DNA of 64,000 nt from Jatrophihabitans cynanchi (GCF_027247405.1 NZ_CP097463.1:372001-436000), one strand, 5' to 3'; shown: positions 45,901-56,029, counted from the stretch's first letter. Translations and numbers: made by a program. The notes: generated by a model from the letters alone, not told the origin.

Positions 45901-47268
45901 ATGAGCGATTACCGCGCGCTGTCCCTCTGGTTCGACCAACTGCCCGGCCCGCTGACACCGCGCGAGCCGCTGCCCGGCACGACGGAGGCCGACGTAGCGA
46001 TCGTCGGTGCCGGCTTCACCGGGCTCTGGACGGCGTACTACCTGCTCGCCGCGAACCCGACGCTGCGGGTCGTGCTGCTGGAGTCGGAGATCGCCGGCTT
46101 CGGCGCTTCCGGGCGCAACGGCGGCTGGTGCTCCGCGCTCTACCCGGTCGGCATCGCGACCCTTGCGGCTGAGGCGGGGCGGGACGCCGCGGTCGCGCAG
46201 TACCTCGCGATGCGCGCGTCGGTGACCGAGGTGGTACGGGCAGCCGCCGCCGAGGGCATCGACGCGGACGTCGCCGTCGGCGGCACCATCGTGCTCGCCC
46301 GCTCGGCGACCCAGCTGCAGCGCGCCCGGGCGGAGGTGGCCGAGTCCGACGACTTCGGCCTGGACCTGCAGCTGTTGGACGCGGACGAGGCGCGTGCCCG
46401 GCTGGCCGCGACCGGGGTGCTCGGCGCCAGCTACACGCCGCACTGCGCCGCGCTACAGCCGGCGAAGCTGGTGCGTGGACTGGCGAGTGCTGTCGAGGCG
46501 CGCGGCGGCGTGATCCACGAACGCACCCGGGTGACGACGATCGAGCCGCGCGTGGTGTACACCGACCACGGCACCGTCCGCGCACCTACCGTGGTGCGCG
46601 CCACGGAGGGCTACACCGCCCGGCTGGCCGGGCTGCGCCGGGCGCTTGCCCCGGTGTACTCGCTGATCATCGCGACCGAGCCGCTGCCCGAGCAGGTGTG
46701 GGACCAGATCGGGCTTCGCGAGCGCGAGACGTTCAGCGACCACCGCCACCTGATCATCTACGGCCAGCGCACCGCCGATGACCGATTGGTCTTCGGCGGG
46801 CGCGGCGCGCCGTATCACGTCGGCTCGCGCATCGACCCGACCTACGACCGGGTGCCACCGGTGTTCGATGCACTGCAGCGCACCCTGGTCGAGCTGTTCC
46901 CGGTGCTGCACGACGCCCGGATCACGCATCGCTGGGGCGGCCCGCTCGGCATCGCCCGCGACTGGCACGCCTCGGTCGGGCTGGACCGCGCCACCGGGAC
47001 CGCGTGGGCCGGCGGGTACGTCGGCGACGGCGTCTCGACGACGAACCTGGCCGGCCGCACGCTCGCCGAGCTGATCCTCGACCGGGACACCGAACTGACC
47101 CGGCTGCCCTGGGTGGGGCACCGCTCCCGGCGCTGGGAGCCGGAACCGCTGCGCTGGCTGGGTGCGAACGCCGGGCTGCGTGCGATGTCCTGGGCCGACA
47201 ACGCCGAGCGGCGAAGCGGGCGGCCCTCGCGGCTGGCCGGCCTGGTGAACGCGATGATGGGCCGATGA
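45901..47268 (+). CDS. FAD-dependent amine oxidase (DAO family), second copy
   Basis: A 455-residue DAO-family flavoprotein, with FAD loop EADVAIVGAGFTGLWTAYYLL near residue 32 and ASGRNGGWCSALYPVG. It is of the same family as the oxidase in the pot operon (34625) but clearly diverged. GDGVSTTNLAGRTLAELIL closes the FAD domain. It is probably an amine or amino-acid oxidase. The ATG at 45901 follows GAGGGG. The downstream PPOX gene overlaps it by four bases. Confidence 0.87.
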   Translation: MSDYRALSLWFDQLPGPLTPREPLPGTTEADVAIVGAGFTGLWTAYYLLAANPTLRVVLLESEIAGFGASGRNGGWCSALYPVGIATLAAEAGRDAAVAQYLAMRASVTEVVRAAAAEGIDADVAVGGTIVLARSATQLQRARAEVAESDDFGLDLQLLDADEARARLAATGVLGASYTPHCAALQPAKLVRGLASAVEARGGVIHERTRVTTIEPRVVYTDHGTVRAPTVVRATEGYTARLAGLRRALAPVYSLIIATEPLPEQVWDQIGLRERETFSDHRHLIIYGQRTADDRLVFGGRGAPYHVGSRIDPTYDRVPPVFDALQRTLVELFPVLHDARITHRWGGPLGIARDWHASVGLDRATGTAWAGGYVGDGVSTTNLAGRTLAELILDRDTELTRLPWVGHRSRRWEPEPLRWLGANAGLRAMSWADNAERRSGRPSRLAGLVNAMMGR

Positions 47269-47918
47269 GCCGCACCACGGTCACCCGGTTGCGCGAGAAG
47301 CAGAGCATCGAACGTTCGGTCCTGGACGCGCTGCTGGACGCCGTGCACGTCGGCCACGTCGGCTTCGTCGACGACGCCGGCCTGCCCCGGGTGATCCCGA
47401 CCGCGACGGTGCGCGACCGTGACCGCATGCTGCTGCACGGTTCGACCGGCTCGCCCTGGATGCGCCGGCTCGTCGGTGGGGCGCCGGTGAGCCTGGCCGT
47501 CACCGCGGTCGACGGCCTGGTGGTGGCGCGCTCGGCCTTCGAGTCCTCGATCCGCTACCGCAGCGCCGTCCTGTTCGGAAGCTGCGCCACGGTGCAGGGC
47601 GCGGACAAGCTCGCGGCCCTCGACCTGATCACCGACGCGATGATCCCCGGGCGGGTGGCCGAGCTGCGCCGTCCGAACGAGCGCGAGCTCGCGGCCACGC
47701 TGGTGCTCGCCCTGCCCATCGCGGAGTGGTCCCTGAAGGTGTCGGCGGGCTGGCCGGAGGACCCGGACGAGGACGTCGCGGGCGAGGCCTGGGCGGGGGT
47801 TGTCCCGGCGGTCACGCGGTACCGGACGCCGCTGGCGGCACCGGACCTGCGGCCCGGGCTCCCGGTGCCCGCGTCGGTGCGCGCGCTACCCAGCGATCAG
47901 CCCGCCTCGACCCCGTAG
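47265..47918 (+). CDS. PPOX-type flavin-binding protein, NimA-like
   Basis: A 217-residue split-barrel flavin-binding protein: REKQSIERSVLDALLDAVHVGHVGFVDDAGLPRVIPTATVRDRDRMLLHGSTGSPWMRRLVGGAPVSL. It resembles the nitroimidazole-resistance/PPOX group but the substrate is unknown. The ATG at 47265 overlaps the stop of the oxidase (ATGA). Its last 22 bases overlap the end of the convergent TetR gene. Confidence 0.85.
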   Translation: MSRTTVTRLREKQSIERSVLDALLDAVHVGHVGFVDDAGLPRVIPTATVRDRDRMLLHGSTGSPWMRRLVGGAPVSLAVTAVDGLVVARSAFESSIRYRSAVLFGSCATVQGADKLAALDLITDAMIPGRVAELRRPNERELAATLVLALPIAEWSLKVSAGWPEDPDEDVAGEAWAGVVPAVTRYRTPLAAPDLRPGLPVPASVRALPSDQPASTP

Positions 47919-48511
47919 CGCAGGCCGTCGAGCGCGACCGAGAGCACCCGCTTCATCTGGTCCGGCGTCGCGTTGCGCACCATGGTGATGCCGCTGACCA
48001 ACTGGATGACCTCGAGGAACTCGACGTCATCTCGCACGACGCCCTCGGCCTTGGCGCGCGCGAGGAGCGGTTCGCCGGCGGCGAAGATCGCGTCGTGACA
48101 GGTGCGGAACACCGGCGCGTCCTTGCTCATCGTGGTCATCATCTCTTCGGCCAGCGCCCGCTTGGTGGCCACATAATCGACGAACCGGCTCAGCCAGTCG
48201 GCGAGCGCGTCCCACGGTGCTGCCGCGGCGAAGTCCTCGGCCGAGCGACACAGCGCCATGACCTCCTCGACGTACACGGCCTCGAGCAGCGCCTGCCGGG
48301 TCGGGAAGTGCCGGTACAGCGTGCCGACGCCGACCTCGGCGCGCCGGGCGATCTCCTCCAGGGAGGCACCCGCGCCGCGGGACGCGAACTCGGCGCGGGC
48401 GGCCGCCAGCAGCCTGTCGTAGTTGCGGCGCGCGTCCGCCCGCATCGGCTTGCGAGCGGCCGTGCAGTCCAGGGCGGCAGCCGTGACCAGCTGCTCCGCG
48501 GTGTTCGCCAC
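47897..48511 (-). CDS. TetR family repressor of the adjacent efflux gene
   Basis: A 204-residue TetR regulator. The HTH is in YDRLLAAARAEFASRGAGASLEEIARRAEVGVGTLYRHFPTRQALLEAVY, and a ligand-binding helical domain follows. I chose the GTG at 48511, with AGGAGG five bases upstream; the longer open frame would add eleven residues. It is divergent from the MFS gene and an inverted repeat lies in the promoter between them, so it very likely represses that pump. Confidence 0.9.
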   Translation of the reverse strand: MANTAEQLVTAAALDCTAARKPMRADARRNYDRLLAAARAEFASRGAGASLEEIARRAEVGVGTLYRHFPTRQALLEAVYVEEVMALCRSAEDFAAAAPWDALADWLSRFVDYVATKRALAEEMMTTMSKDAPVFRTCHDAIFAAGEPLLARAKAEGVVRDDVEFLEVIQLVSGITMVRNATPDQMKRVLSVALDGLRYGVEAG

Positions 48512-48545
48512 GACGCCTCCTCGCGAAACCCGTACCGAAATCACG

Positions 48546-48575
48546 TTGCAATCCGGAGGCTACCTCCGCTACTGT
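48546..48575 (+). promoter_or_regulatory. Promoter and TetR-type operator of the MFS gene
   Basis: TTGCAA (48546-48551) and TACTGT (48570-48575), 18 bases apart, form a plausible -35/-10 pair. The perfect inverted repeat CGGAGG-CTA-CCTCCG (48554-48568) fills the spacer. A half-related TTCCGGAGGGCCCTTCCG follows. The layout explains repression by the divergent TetR protein. Confidence 0.65.
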
Positions 48576-48627
48576 TTCCGGAGGGCCCTTCCGTTTCACC
48601 CGATGCTACTCCACTCAGGAGTGTTCT

Positions 48628-50160
48628 GTGACTGTCCAATCTCCACCAAACACTGCCGGCGCCGCACCCGCGGTCGCCCGGCGCTTCCTCCGGCCCGGCC
48701 ACCCCGGGCTGGTGCTGACCGCGATCCTCACCGCCCAACTGATGGTGGTGCTGGACGCGACCATCGTGAACATCGCGCTGCAGGACATCAAGGGCGCGCT
48801 GCACTTCTCCCCCGCCGGGCTGTCCTGGGTCGTGAACGCCTACACCCTCACGTTCGGCGGACTGTTGCTCCTGGGCGCCCGGGCCGGCGACCTGCTCGGT
48901 CGCAAGCGCGTCTTCCTCGCGGGCATCGCCCTGTTCGCCCTGGCCTCACTGGCCGGCGGCTTCGCCCAGAACCCGGGCGAACTGCTCACCGCGCGCGCCA
49001 TCCAGGGCATCGGCGGCGCACTCGCCTCGCCCTCCGCGCTGGCGCTGCTCATGACCATGTTCCCCGGGACCCGCGAGCGCACCCGCGCGATCGGGCTCTA
49101 CACCGCGGTCTCGATCGGCGGCGCCGCTGTCGGCCTGATCGCCGGCGGGATGCTCTCGGAGTGGGCGTCCTGGCGGTGGGTGCTGTTCGTGAACGTGCCG
49201 ATCGGTCTGGCACTGCTCGTGATCGCGCGCCCGGTGCTGATCGAGACGCCGCGGCGCAGCGGTCACTTCGACCTGCTCGGGGCGCTGACGTCCACGCTCG
49301 GGATGACCGCGCTGGTCTACGGCTTCGTGCACGCTGCCAGCGACGGCTGGTCGAACGCCGGGACGATCGGCTCGTTCGCCGCGGGCCTGGTGCTACTGGC
49401 CGCGTTCATCCGCACCGAGTCGCGGGCGGAGTCGCCGATCACGCCGCTTCGGCTGTTCGCCGACCGCAACCGCGCCAGCGCGTACCTGGCCCGGCTGCTG
49501 CTGGTGGCCGGGATGATGGGGATGTTCTTCTTCCTCACCCAGCTGCTGCGCGGAGTGCTCGGCTACAGCGACCTGAAGACCGGCTTCGCGTTCCTGCCGC
49601 TGACCGTGATGGTGTTCCTGGGCTCGCAGCTGAGTTCACGCGGGCTGGTCGAGCGGTTCGGCGAGAAGGTTGTGATGGTCGGCGGGATCACCCTGTCCAC
49701 CACCGGCATGGCGCTGCTGACCCAGCTGAACGAGCACAGCGGCTACCTCGCCCTCGTGGTCCCGCTGCTGATCTTCGGCGCGGGCAACGGGCTAGCGTTC
49801 GTGCCGCTGACCACCGCCGCACTGGACGGGGTGGCACCGGAGGACTCCGGGGCCGCGTCGGGCCTGGTGAACGTCATGCAGCAGGTGGGCGGCTCGTTGG
49901 GCCTGTCCGTGCTGGTCACCGTGTTCGGCACGGCGAGCAGCAACGCTGCAGACAATCTGCGCCCGGGGCTGTCGGCGGCCGAGGCCGCGCGGCACGTATT
50001 CGTCGCGGGTGCGCACTCGGCGTTCTGGGCGGCCAGCGTCTTCCTGCTGGCCACCTGGCTGCTGGTCGCGTTCGCGATCCGGCGCCGCCCCGCGGCACCG
50101 GACGTGGACTACACCGACGCCGAGCTCGAAGCGGAGTTGCAGGCCGTCCTGGCCGAATAG
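48628..50160 (+). CDS. MFS drug efflux transporter, DHA2/EmrB family
   Basis: A 510-residue major facilitator with 14 membrane helices. The DHA2 signature LDATIVNIALQDIKGALHFS and the loop motif GARAGDLLGRKRVFL are in the first half, and SALALLMTMFPGTRERTRAIGLY is typical. It exports drugs or metabolites by proton antiport. The start is GTG at 48628. The divergent TetR gene and the operator point to induction by the pump's substrate. Confidence 0.93.
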   Translation: MTVQSPPNTAGAAPAVARRFLRPGHPGLVLTAILTAQLMVVLDATIVNIALQDIKGALHFSPAGLSWVVNAYTLTFGGLLLLGARAGDLLGRKRVFLAGIALFALASLAGGFAQNPGELLTARAIQGIGGALASPSALALLMTMFPGTRERTRAIGLYTAVSIGGAAVGLIAGGMLSEWASWRWVLFVNVPIGLALLVIARPVLIETPRRSGHFDLLGALTSTLGMTALVYGFVHAASDGWSNAGTIGSFAAGLVLLAAFIRTESRAESPITPLRLFADRNRASAYLARLLLVAGMMGMFFFLTQLLRGVLGYSDLKTGFAFLPLTVMVFLGSQLSSRGLVERFGEKVVMVGGITLSTTGMALLTQLNEHSGYLALVVPLLIFGAGNGLAFVPLTTAALDGVAPEDSGAASGLVNVMQQVGGSLGLSVLVTVFGTASSNAADNLRPGLSAAEAARHVFVAGAHSAFWAASVFLLATWLLVAFAIRRRPAAPDVDYTDAELEAELQAVLAE

Positions 50161-50167
50161 CCCTGCC

Positions 50168-52219
50168 TCACAGCAACGTGCTCGGCAGACACTCGCGGCC
50201 GAGCACGTGCTGGTCGCAGAAGCCCAGGACGGTGTCGTACCAGAGCTGCGCGTTGGCCGGCGAGAGCACCCAATGGTTCTCGCCGGTCAGCTGCAGGAAG
50301 CGGTGCGGCATCGTCTCCGGCGTTCCGTCGTAACGGCTGACCAGGTCCCACCACAGCCGCAACGCCTCGCTGATCGGCACCCGGTAGTCGCGGTTGCCGT
50401 GCACGATCAGCATCGGGGTGGCGATGTTGTCGACGAAGTTGTGCGGGCTGTTCTCCGCGTACCAGTCCGGGTGCTCGGCCGGCGTACCGAAGATGCCGGT
50501 CTTCCACTGCGCACCGTCTGTGGTGGCGTGCTGCTGGTCCAGCGCCCACAGCCCGGCATGCGTGACGATCGCGCCGAACCGGTCGGTGTGCCCGGCGATC
50601 CAGTTCGTCATGTAGCCGCCGAAGGACGCACCCAGGCAGGCGACGTGATCGCGGTCGAGATCGAACCGGTCGAGGACGTCGTCGAGCAGCGTCTCCAGGT
50701 CGCGCCACACGACGCCGGCACGGTGCGGCCAGGCGCGCCGCAGGGATCCCTCTCCGTAGCCCGTCGACAGCGCCGGGTCGGGCAGCAGCACCGCGTACCC
50801 GCGGGCAACCGCGACCCACGGGTTCCAGCGCCACGACCAGGAGTTCCACGAGCTGAACGGCCCGCCGTGGATCCACAGCATCACCGGACAAGGCTGCTCA
50901 CCGGCTGGGGGAAGGCAGAGCCAGCCGTGCAGCGTGCTGCCGTCCGGTGCCGTGGTGTCGAGCTCCACGAGCGTGCCGGGCAGCTGCGGGGTGGGCGCGG
51001 GGGTCGGCAGCGGGCGCGGAACCTGGGCCTCGATCCTGGTGTCCAGCCGGACCGGTGTGGGCGCGCACTCGACGGCCGAACGCAGCGCGTAGACGTATCG
51101 GCCGTCCGGGCTCGGGCACAGGCAGGAGTACGAGGCGTCCACCGCGAGCAGATGGGTCGCCGCCCCGGTGGCTGCGTCCACGGCCACCACGGCACCGCGA
51201 CCGTGCAGGTCACCGGCGACGTAGAGCGTGCGCGAATCGCGGGAGAACGCCCATTCGTGCGGGAACACGTCGCCGAGGTCCGGCAGCACCGGCTCGCTCG
51301 ATCCGTCCGTCCGGCGCAGCTGCACCGATTCGGCGAGCGGCCGCTCGTAGTCACCGCCGAAGTTGCGTCCGACAGCGATCATCGTGCCGTCGGGCGAGAT
51401 CACCGGCGCGACGTAGTCGATCCCGTCCTCGTCGGCGAGCACGGTGTGCTCGCCGGACGCGACGTCGATTCCGACGAGAACGCGGTCGAACCGGCCGCCG
51501 CGACGGCGCGATCGCCAGTTCGTCACGACGGTCGTGCCGTCGGCGGTGATCGAGCAGGACGTCTCGTGCAGCGCCTGGCCGGCGTGCGGCGTCAGATCGC
51601 GCAGCTCCCCGCCGCCGAATGCGAGCAGACGCGGCGACTCCTCGCCCAGCTCGTGATCCCAGTGCCGGATCGGCATGCCGGTGTGCAGGATCGCGCTGAC
51701 CCCGCGCTCGGCGCGGGTCTTGCGGCGGGCGCCGTCGTCGCCGTCCGGGGCGGTCCAGGCCAGCCGGCTGCCGCTGACCACGACCGTCCCCGAATCGGCG
51801 GCCACCACCGGGCTGGCCACGCCACCCGGGCTGCGGGCGATCAGCCGCGCTTCGCCGCCGGCCGGAAGGAGCCACAGCGCCGCTTCGTCGTCGGCGGTCC
51901 CGTCACCGGTGCCGTCGCTGCCTTCGCTGCCGCCCGAGCGGGCGGAGATGAACAGCAGCTCGCCGCTCGGCAGGAAGGCGGGCGACGCCTCGCCCCGCTC
52001 CGAGCGGGTGAGGCGCACCGGCTCGCCGCCCTGCAGCGGGATCTGCCAGATGCAGGAGACGTACCGCGCACCCTTGCTGTCCGGCTGCTGTACGCAGGCG
52101 ACGAGCCGCGACCCGTCCGGGCTCAGCGCGAGCCCGGTCAGCCTCGGCAGCGTGGTGTAGCGGGCCGGATCGGCGAACGGGCCGGTGTCGGACGGGTGCC
52201 CTTCATGATCAGCGTCCAT
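50168..52219 (-). CDS. S9 family serine peptidase (prolyl oligopeptidase type)
   Basis: A 683-residue S9 peptidase, acylaminoacyl/dipeptidyl type. An N-terminal beta-propeller (to about 430; repeats such as LTGLALSPDGSRL, FAGDEDGIDY-type blades) leads to an alpha/beta-hydrolase domain. The nucleophile is Ser532 in GASFGGYMTNW, and HGNRDYRVPISEALRLW and LQLTGENHWV contain the Asp and His candidates. There is no signal peptide, so it is likely cytoplasmic. It lies convergent with the MFS gene, seven bases away. Confidence 0.92.
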   Translation of the reverse strand: MDADHEGHPSDTGPFADPARYTTLPRLTGLALSPDGSRLVACVQQPDSKGARYVSCIWQIPLQGGEPVRLTRSERGEASPAFLPSGELLFISARSGGSEGSDGTGDGTADDEAALWLLPAGGEARLIARSPGGVASPVVAADSGTVVVSGSRLAWTAPDGDDGARRKTRAERGVSAILHTGMPIRHWDHELGEESPRLLAFGGGELRDLTPHAGQALHETSCSITADGTTVVTNWRSRRRGGRFDRVLVGIDVASGEHTVLADEDGIDYVAPVISPDGTMIAVGRNFGGDYERPLAESVQLRRTDGSSEPVLPDLGDVFPHEWAFSRDSRTLYVAGDLHGRGAVVAVDAATGAATHLLAVDASYSCLCPSPDGRYVYALRSAVECAPTPVRLDTRIEAQVPRPLPTPAPTPQLPGTLVELDTTAPDGSTLHGWLCLPPAGEQPCPVMLWIHGGPFSSWNSWSWRWNPWVAVARGYAVLLPDPALSTGYGEGSLRRAWPHRAGVVWRDLETLLDDVLDRFDLDRDHVACLGASFGGYMTNWIAGHTDRFGAIVTHAGLWALDQQHATTDGAQWKTGIFGTPAEHPDWYAENSPHNFVDNIATPMLIVHGNRDYRVPISEALRLWWDLVSRYDGTPETMPHRFLQLTGENHWVLSPANAQLWYDTVLGFCDQHVLGRECLPSTLL

Positions 52220-52228
52220 ACCCCGACG

Positions 52229-54331
52229 TTAGGCCAGCTGCCTGCGCAACTCGTTCACCAGGGTGTCCAGGCTGTTGGTGATGCGGTCCGAGGCGTCGAG
52301 CAGCGCGCTCGCCGTGGCCGGGTCACTGAGGGGGTCGGCGGCGAGCACGCGTGCCAGCGACTCCTGCAGCGGGCGCAGCTTCGGTACCGATCGCGGCGGC
52401 GTGCCGCCCCGGATCGCGCGCTCGCAGCTGGTGAGGACGGCTGCGGCCGCGACCATGAACCCGTCCAGCTCGTCGATCCGGCCGGCGCGGTGCACGGTGG
52501 TGCGCACCGCGTCGACGGTGAGCATGGCGTGGATGAACCGGTGCGAGTGGGCGAGCACCGCCTCGCCCAACTCGACCTGGGCCTCGCCACGCACCGGCTC
52601 GGAGCGGGCCCGGTCGACCGAGGCCCGCGCGTTGGTGCGGGCCAGCCGGGACGCCGCCCGGGTGCGCTGGCGCCGCGCGAGGTCCGAGTCCGGATCGGAC
52701 ACCGCAGCGAGGTAGTTGCGGTAGGCGGCGAGCAGGTCCCCGAGCCGGCTGGGCACCAGGTCGCGCTCCCAGGTCGGGCTGAGCAGCATCGCGGCCAGCG
52801 CCAGCACACCACCGATCAGGGTGTCCTCGGCACGCAACTGCACCGTGGCATGTGGCGCGATGCCGTCGATCGCCAGCAGCACGACGACCAGCCCGGCGAG
52901 CGCGACCGCACTGAGCGCGAGATTCCCCGGCCCGGCCAGCCGCATGCCGAAGAAGAACAGGGCCACCAGCACCACCTGGTACCACTGCCCGCCGGGTATC
53001 CAATGCACCAGCGCGGTCGCGAGCAGCAGGCCGACGATCGTCCCCGCAACCCGCATCGAGGAGCGCTGGAAGGTGGAGGCGAAGTCCGGACGCAGCACCA
53101 CCAGCACGGTGAGCGGCACCCAGTAGCCGCGGTCGACGCCGCCCAGTCGCACCAGCAGGTCCGAGCCGGCGACCAGCAACGCCACCCGCAGGGCGTGCCG
53201 CAGCACCGCCGAGCTGGGGGTCAGGTTGGCCCGCAGGATCGCGATCGGCGCACGCAGCCGGCGCACGCCGTAGACGTCCGGCTCCTCCCCGCTGCGGCCC
53301 TCGCTCGCACCGGCGCGGGCCGTCTCGACGGCGGCGCGCAGCTGGCCGGCCAGGCTGCGCAGCCGCGCGGCGGCGGCCCGGGCGGTCAGGTCGGCGCCGG
53401 CGGCCGCGTCCAGCACCGACAGCTGCGCGTCGATGGCGGTACGCACCGGATCCAGCACCGCGGGGTCCGTGCGGCGGCCGTCCTCCAGCGCTGCGGCCAG
53501 TTCGCCCAGCACCCGCGCGGACTCGGTGAGTCCGGTCCGGATCGCGGTCTCCGGTGCGGTGCGGCCGGCGCCGCGCAACCGCTCGGCCTGCCCCGCCAGC
53601 ACGATCAGCTCGCGGCGGATCCGCTCCGCCTCGTCGAGCAGCACGCGGTAGGCCTCCACGCTCGGGCCGTGATCGTGCCCGAGCCCGTACAGGACCAGGC
53701 GGACCCCGGTGACCGTGTCACCGGCCGGCGGCCCGACGTGCGTCCCGGGCGGGCGCTGCGCCACGCCGACGAGCTCGCGGTACAGCCCGGCCAGAGCAAG
53801 CCGTTCGGGACGGTGCCGGCCGAGCGGCCACGCGGCGATCGCAAGCAGCACCTGCCCGGCGCCGCCGGCGAGCACGAGCAGTGCCACATGGGGCGCGACG
53901 GACGCCGGCTCGGGCCGGTGTCCCAGAACCAGGGCGGCCGCGGTCGCGGCGACGCCGACCTGGGTCGCGGCCGGTCCGCCGGTCAGCAGCAGGCCGGCCC
54001 CGAAGCCGAGGACGAGCAGGAGCAGAACGGACGCGGCGTCGCTGCGCGAGCACGCCACCGCGAGGCCGCTGGTGAGCGCGGCCGCGGTCGCGGTGGCGAG
54101 CATCCGCAGCAGGCGCAGCCGATACGGCCCCGGGCGGTCGGCGAACGCGGTCTGCAGCGCGCCGATCGTCGACGGCAGCCCGTACGCGACGTTGCCGGCG
54201 AGGGCTCCGATCGCGAGCGGCAGCGCGACGCCGATGGCGTTGCGGGCCGAGACGATCGGGTCGGACTGGGTGCGGTCCAGCCGCGCCGCCGTGCGCAGCA
54301 ACCCGACGAGCGAGCCGCCGCGGGTCGCCAT
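52229..54331 (-). CDS. FUSC family membrane protein
   Basis: A 700-residue protein with two sets of membrane helices (about 30-180 and 370-520) separated and followed by soluble helical parts, the layout of FUSC/aromatic acid exporter proteins. GYWVPLTVLVVLRPDFASTFQRSSMRVAGTIVGLLLATAL marks the second membrane unit. The export substrate is unknown. The ATG at 54331 was chosen; other starts upstream exist in the same frame. It follows the S9 peptidase gene on the same strand. Confidence 0.87.
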   Translation of the reverse strand: MATRGGSLVGLLRTAARLDRTQSDPIVSARNAIGVALPLAIGALAGNVAYGLPSTIGALQTAFADRPGPYRLRLLRMLATATAAALTSGLAVACSRSDAASVLLLLVLGFGAGLLLTGGPAATQVGVAATAAALVLGHRPEPASVAPHVALLVLAGGAGQVLLAIAAWPLGRHRPERLALAGLYRELVGVAQRPPGTHVGPPAGDTVTGVRLVLYGLGHDHGPSVEAYRVLLDEAERIRRELIVLAGQAERLRGAGRTAPETAIRTGLTESARVLGELAAALEDGRRTDPAVLDPVRTAIDAQLSVLDAAAGADLTARAAAARLRSLAGQLRAAVETARAGASEGRSGEEPDVYGVRRLRAPIAILRANLTPSSAVLRHALRVALLVAGSDLLVRLGGVDRGYWVPLTVLVVLRPDFASTFQRSSMRVAGTIVGLLLATALVHWIPGGQWYQVVLVALFFFGMRLAGPGNLALSAVALAGLVVVLLAIDGIAPHATVQLRAEDTLIGGVLALAAMLLSPTWERDLVPSRLGDLLAAYRNYLAAVSDPDSDLARRQRTRAASRLARTNARASVDRARSEPVRGEAQVELGEAVLAHSHRFIHAMLTVDAVRTTVHRAGRIDELDGFMVAAAAVLTSCERAIRGGTPPRSVPKLRPLQESLARVLAADPLSDPATASALLDASDRITNSLDTLVNELRRQLA

Positions 54332-54360
54332 CGCGTGTGTGCCGGTCGGCCCGGTGCCGG

Positions 54361-55488
54361 TCAGCCCTGTGCGGCGAGCTGGCCGCAGGCGCCGTCGATC
54401 TCGCGGCCGCGGGTGTCGCGCACGGTCACCGCGACGCCGCGCGCCTCGAGCCGGCGGACGAACTCCTGCTCGACGCGCTTGGGCGAGGCGTCCCACTGCG
54501 ACCCGGGCGTCGGGTTGAGCGGGATCAGGTTCACGTGCGCGAGTCGCGGGGCGAGCAGGTCACCGAGCAGGTCGGCGCGCCACGGCTGGTCGTTGACGTC
54601 CCTGATCATCGCGTACTCGATCGAGTAGCGGCGTCCCGTGCGCGCCGCGTAGGCATCGGCGGCACCGAGCACCTCGGCCACCTTCCAGCGCGTGTTCACC
54701 GGCACCAGGGTGTCGCGCAGCTCGTCGTCCGGCGCGTGCAGCGACACCGCGAGGGTGACGTCGAGGCTCTCCTCGGCCAGCCTGCCGATTGCCGGGACCA
54801 GGCCGACGGTCGAGACCGTGATGGAGCGGCGGGACAGCCCGAGCCCCCCAGGGGCCGGATCGATGAGCCGGTGCAGGGCCGCGACCAGCCGGTTGTAGTT
54901 CGCGAGCGGCTCGCCCATGCCCATGAACACCACGTTCGAGAGCCGCCCCGGGCCGCCCGCGATCTCGCCGTGCGCCACGGCGCGGGCCGCGGCCACCACC
55001 TGGTCGACGATCTCACCGGTGGACAGGTTGCGCTTCAGGCCACCCTGACCGGTCGCGCAGAAGGGGCACGCCATGCCGCAGCCGGCCTGGCTGGACACGC
55101 ACACCGTGATCCGCTCGGGACGCTTCGCGGTGGCCGGGTAGCGCATCAGCACCGACTCCACGAGCGTGCCGTCGTGCAGCCGCCACAGCGACTTGCGCGT
55201 GGTGCCGCTGTCGGTCTCCTGGTGCCGCACCTCTGACAGCAGCGGGGGGAACAGCTCGTCCCGCACCCGGGCGCGCGCGGCAGCGGGCAGGTCGGTCATG
55301 GCCTCCGGGTCGTTCTCTAGCCTGGCGAAGTAGTGCCGGCTCAACTGGTCGGCCCGAAAGGCCGGCAGCCCGAGTTCGGTCACCGCCGCGCGGCGACCGG
55401 CTGCGTCGAGGTCGGCGAGATGGCGCGGCGGCAGGCCGCGCCTGGGCGCGTCGAAGACGAGTGGGAGGGACGTCATGAGGTGTCCCAT
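54361..55488 (-). CDS. rlmN: 23S rRNA A2503/tRNA A37 methyltransferase
   Basis: A radical SAM methyltransferase of 375 residues that makes 2-methyladenosine in 23S rRNA and tRNA. The cluster-binding Cys are C137, C141 and C144 in [14 protein letters not shown]. The GGCxx-type Cys is in the C-terminal [11 protein letters not shown], and the SAM region [12 protein letters not shown] is present. The start is either 55488 or the Met five codons in, at 55476, which gives the family N-terminus. It lies upstream of the FUSC gene. Confidence 0.96.
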   Translation of the reverse strand: MGHLMTSLPLVFDAPRRGLPPRHLADLDAAGRRAAVTELGLPAFRADQLSRHYFARLENDPEAMTDLPAAARARVRDELFPPLLSEVRHQETDSGTTRKSLWRLHDGTLVESVLMRYPATAKRPERITVCVSSQAGCGMACPFCATGQGGLKRNLSTGEIVDQVVAAARAVAHGEIAGGPGRLSNVVFMGMGEPLANYNRLVAALHRLIDPAPGGLGLSRRSITVSTVGLVPAIGRLAEESLDVTLAVSLHAPDDELRDTLVPVNTRWKVAEVLGAADAYAARTGRRYSIEYAMIRDVNDQPWRADLLGDLLAPRLAHVNLIPLNPTPGSQWDASPKRVEQEFVRRLEARGVAVTVRDTRGREIDGACGQLAAQG

Positions 55489-55522
55489 TGTCCCAGAAAC
55501 GGCGGCCCGCTCCGAACGGGCT

Positions 55523-56029
55523 TCAGCCCGTTGCGCCTTGTTCCTCCTCGGTCATCGCGAACGCGGTGAGCCAGGTCGCATCGATCCGGGCGTACAGCGC
55601 GCCGGGCGCCCACTCCTCCGGCGAGCGTCCGTAGACGTCGGTGAAGTGATCGACGACCAGCTGCCGCTCGGCGCCGTCCAGAACCGCCGCCCTGCCGTGG
55701 CAGAAGACGCCGAACCCGTCGCGTGGTGTGTACGACGCGCTGATCGCCGGCCGGGCCGCCACGTGTCGTGCCTTGGGCGAGTCAGCCGCGGTGCCCCAGT
55801 ACCAGTGACCGTGCAGGAAGTGCCCGTCGACGGCCGAGATCCGGGGCTCACCCGCCTTCGTCACGGTGGCGATGTTCAGCACGGCCGGGCACGGGAGCTC
55901 GGCCACCAGTCGCTCCGCGCCGAGCCGCCGCTGCGGTTCCATGATCGACTTCAGGTGATCGGATGCCCGCTCGAAGCTGTGGTCGAGCAGCGATTGCAGT
56001 GCGTGCAGTTCGTCGGGTGTCTCGTGCAT
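55523..56029 (-). CDS. PPOX-type flavin-binding protein
   Basis: A 168-residue PPOX-like split barrel: [76 protein letters not shown]. It probably binds FMN or F420; the reaction is unknown. It lies between rlmN and the uridine-kinase-like gene on the same strand. The ATG at 56029 was chosen because the residues before it are not conserved-looking. Confidence 0.85.
   Translation of the reverse strand: MHETPDELHALQSLLDHSFERASDHLKSIMEPQRRLGAERLVAELPCPAVLNIATVTKAGEPRISAVDGHFLHGHWYWGTAADSPKARHVAARPAISASYTPRDGFGVFCHGRAAVLDGAERQLVVDHFTDVYGRSPEEWAPGALYARIDATWLTAFAMTEEEQGATG

Noticed and set aside
50009-54628. A 1,539-codon plus-strand open frame opposite the S9 peptidase and FUSC genes
   Set aside because: Composition is typical of an antisense shadow (Arg, Gln, Val, His-rich), and the minus strand carries two recognisable, intact proteins in the same place.
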